Source: Glandiceps talaboti (lineage: Eukaryota > Hemichordata > Enteropneusta > Spengelidae). From it: a DNA stretch of 64,000 bases. Below, piece after piece: positions 63,020 to 64,000 of the stretch (the stretch's first letter is position 1; every line of letters starts with the position of its first letter). A model generated the notes under the pieces. That model searched no databases. It saw only the letters and a program-made list of their open reading frames with translations, and was not told the DNA's origin. The position numbers and the translations under genes were made by a program. The DNA is taken from positions 2,944,109-3,008,108 of the forward strand of contig NC_135567.1 in the NCBI RefSeq assembly GCF_964340395.1. The letters are read 5' to 3'.

Positions 63020-63445
63020 CTTTGCAGTCCTTTGTTCCAGCTTCAGTACCAACAGTTGTACCGAAAGGTAGACAACCAAAGTCATTGGAGACATCTATAT
63101 CACCAGTTGCAGTGATAACAACGCATACATGTGTATAATCTGCACAGTTGGCTGCATCTATAGTTAAATCTACTGTCTGATCGGCAATGAAGCTTTTGTC
63201 ATCAGTGGAACCAGCTGTCACGGTAATCGCTGAACCAAATGTGTTCGTCACGGCATTAGATTTTGTTATTCCACTGGCTTTAAAGTCAACATTATTGGTG
63301 AAGTATACGTCTATCTTCGTGACACTTCCATCAGTACCTGCAGGTGCTGTTAATCCCAGTGTGATGCTGATGGTCTGTGCCGATCCACCAGATGTGTAGA
63401 TTACACTGGCTGCATTGGAAATGGAGGTTGACGCTACGGCCACAT
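63020..63445 (-). CDS. domain exon 1 in window (a-type)
   Basis: 426 bp, 142 codons, phase 1-1; acceptor GGACAG, donor AAAG/GTAATG. Near-identical to exon 3 except for LTAPAGTDGSVTK in the variable loop and AANCADY. The intron upstream (63446-64000) matches the intron upstream of exon 3, so a further b-type exon is expected beyond the window. The signal peptide and 5' end are not in the window. Confidence 0.85.
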
Positions 63446-64000
63446 CTGTCCAAAGAAAAGGAAATTAAGATCAAAAAAAAAATTAAAGTCACAGATTCAT
63501 TGAGGGAAATAAGTTCACAGCTAGCAAATATTTACGTTGTGAGTTAGTGTATGGTAATAAATACAACTTAAATAATTTGACGTGCGTTTAAAGTTAAATA
63601 TTACAGGTAATGGTTAGTTATCATTAAATAACAATATCAACGAAAACCAATCAACAGCATATTGACATGGCAAACTATGTTTGATGTTCAATAAAGCTGA
63701 GAACACTTTACATATGGATTTTAAAATACTTCAAGACTTTGTTAAATATGATAAAGCTAAATAATCCAAACTCTAACACACATTTCATGGATATATACCG
63801 AGATGTTTACTCAGATTTTCCAAACTTGTGTCCATAGCTTTTTTTTGCTCGCTTTATAGTTGCAGTGTAATCAGTTAATATTGGTGATAATTGGTCTTAA
63901 TATAAAAGAAAAAAATGATACAAATGTCAGAGTCAGAGTTTGAGTTTGTTGAAAACAAATCATTTGAACTGCATAGTATGTGTGCTGAGATGTTGGGAGG

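Larger units (their letters stand above)
59780..64000 (-). repeat. 2.43-kb tandem duplication of a two-exon unit
   Basis: Introns and exons of 59.8-62.2 kb recur at 62.2-64.0 kb with an offset of 2,423-2,446 bp and only scattered differences (an 11-bp insertion at about 62,370 and a 5-bp one at about 62,831). The duplication is recent compared with the exon divergence between a and b types. Confidence 0.9.

Overview
This is a piece of an animal nuclear genome and not a bacterial contig. Its few coding exons are small and spliced, it holds many decayed non-LTR retrotransposons and foldback elements, and long (CT)n, (TA)n, (AC)n and (TCAG)n microsatellites occur throughout. The repeat style suggests an AT-rich marine invertebrate (lophotrochozoan or invertebrate deuterostome). 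That is an inference from overall texture; no diagnostic gene fixes the taxon.

Layout. 0-10 kb is a repeat thicket: three LINE fragments, a foldback element, a roughly 150-bp tandem repeat and a composite inverted-repeat element. 10.3-14.3 kb holds four well-spliced minus-strand exons, all joined in phase 1, that end in a stop; they are the 3' end of an unrecognised gene. 14.9-18.35 kb is a 76-bp satellite with a 1,534-bp higher-order duplication and two copies of a foldback element. 18.5-18.7 kb has a SET-domain (KMT5A/SETD8-like) exon, followed by LINE pieces, an inverted copy of the satellite edge and two strong palindromes. 24.5-24.7 kb has a likely first coding exon on the minus strand, and 26.26 kb a possible untranslated first exon. 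27-32 kb is LINE debris, (CT)n arrays and a 154-bp MITE with perfect 66-bp terminal repeats. 33-41 kb looks like an old duplicate of the 49.9-63 kb segment, with two broken copies of the domain exon found intact at 57-64 kb. 41-54 kb is mostly non-coding, with five DR1-like motifs 2-3 kb apart. 55.4-56.1 kb is a piggyBac-like deletion derivative.

Main gene. At 57.6-63.45 kb (minus strand, 5' end beyond the window) five symmetric phase 1-1 exons each encode one roughly 133-142-residue domain with four conserved cysteines. A short last exon encodes a glycine/serine stretch and a hydrophobic C-terminus typical of a GPI-anchor signal. The exons were copied as 2.4-kb two-exon units, one repeat is a mosaic of two types, and a decayed relative lies 20 kb away. 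This taxon-restricted-looking, exon-shuffled surface protein is the best candidate here for something undescribed. A second candidate is a family of 24-35-bp palindromic insertions bounded by 7-8-bp target duplications, present three times.
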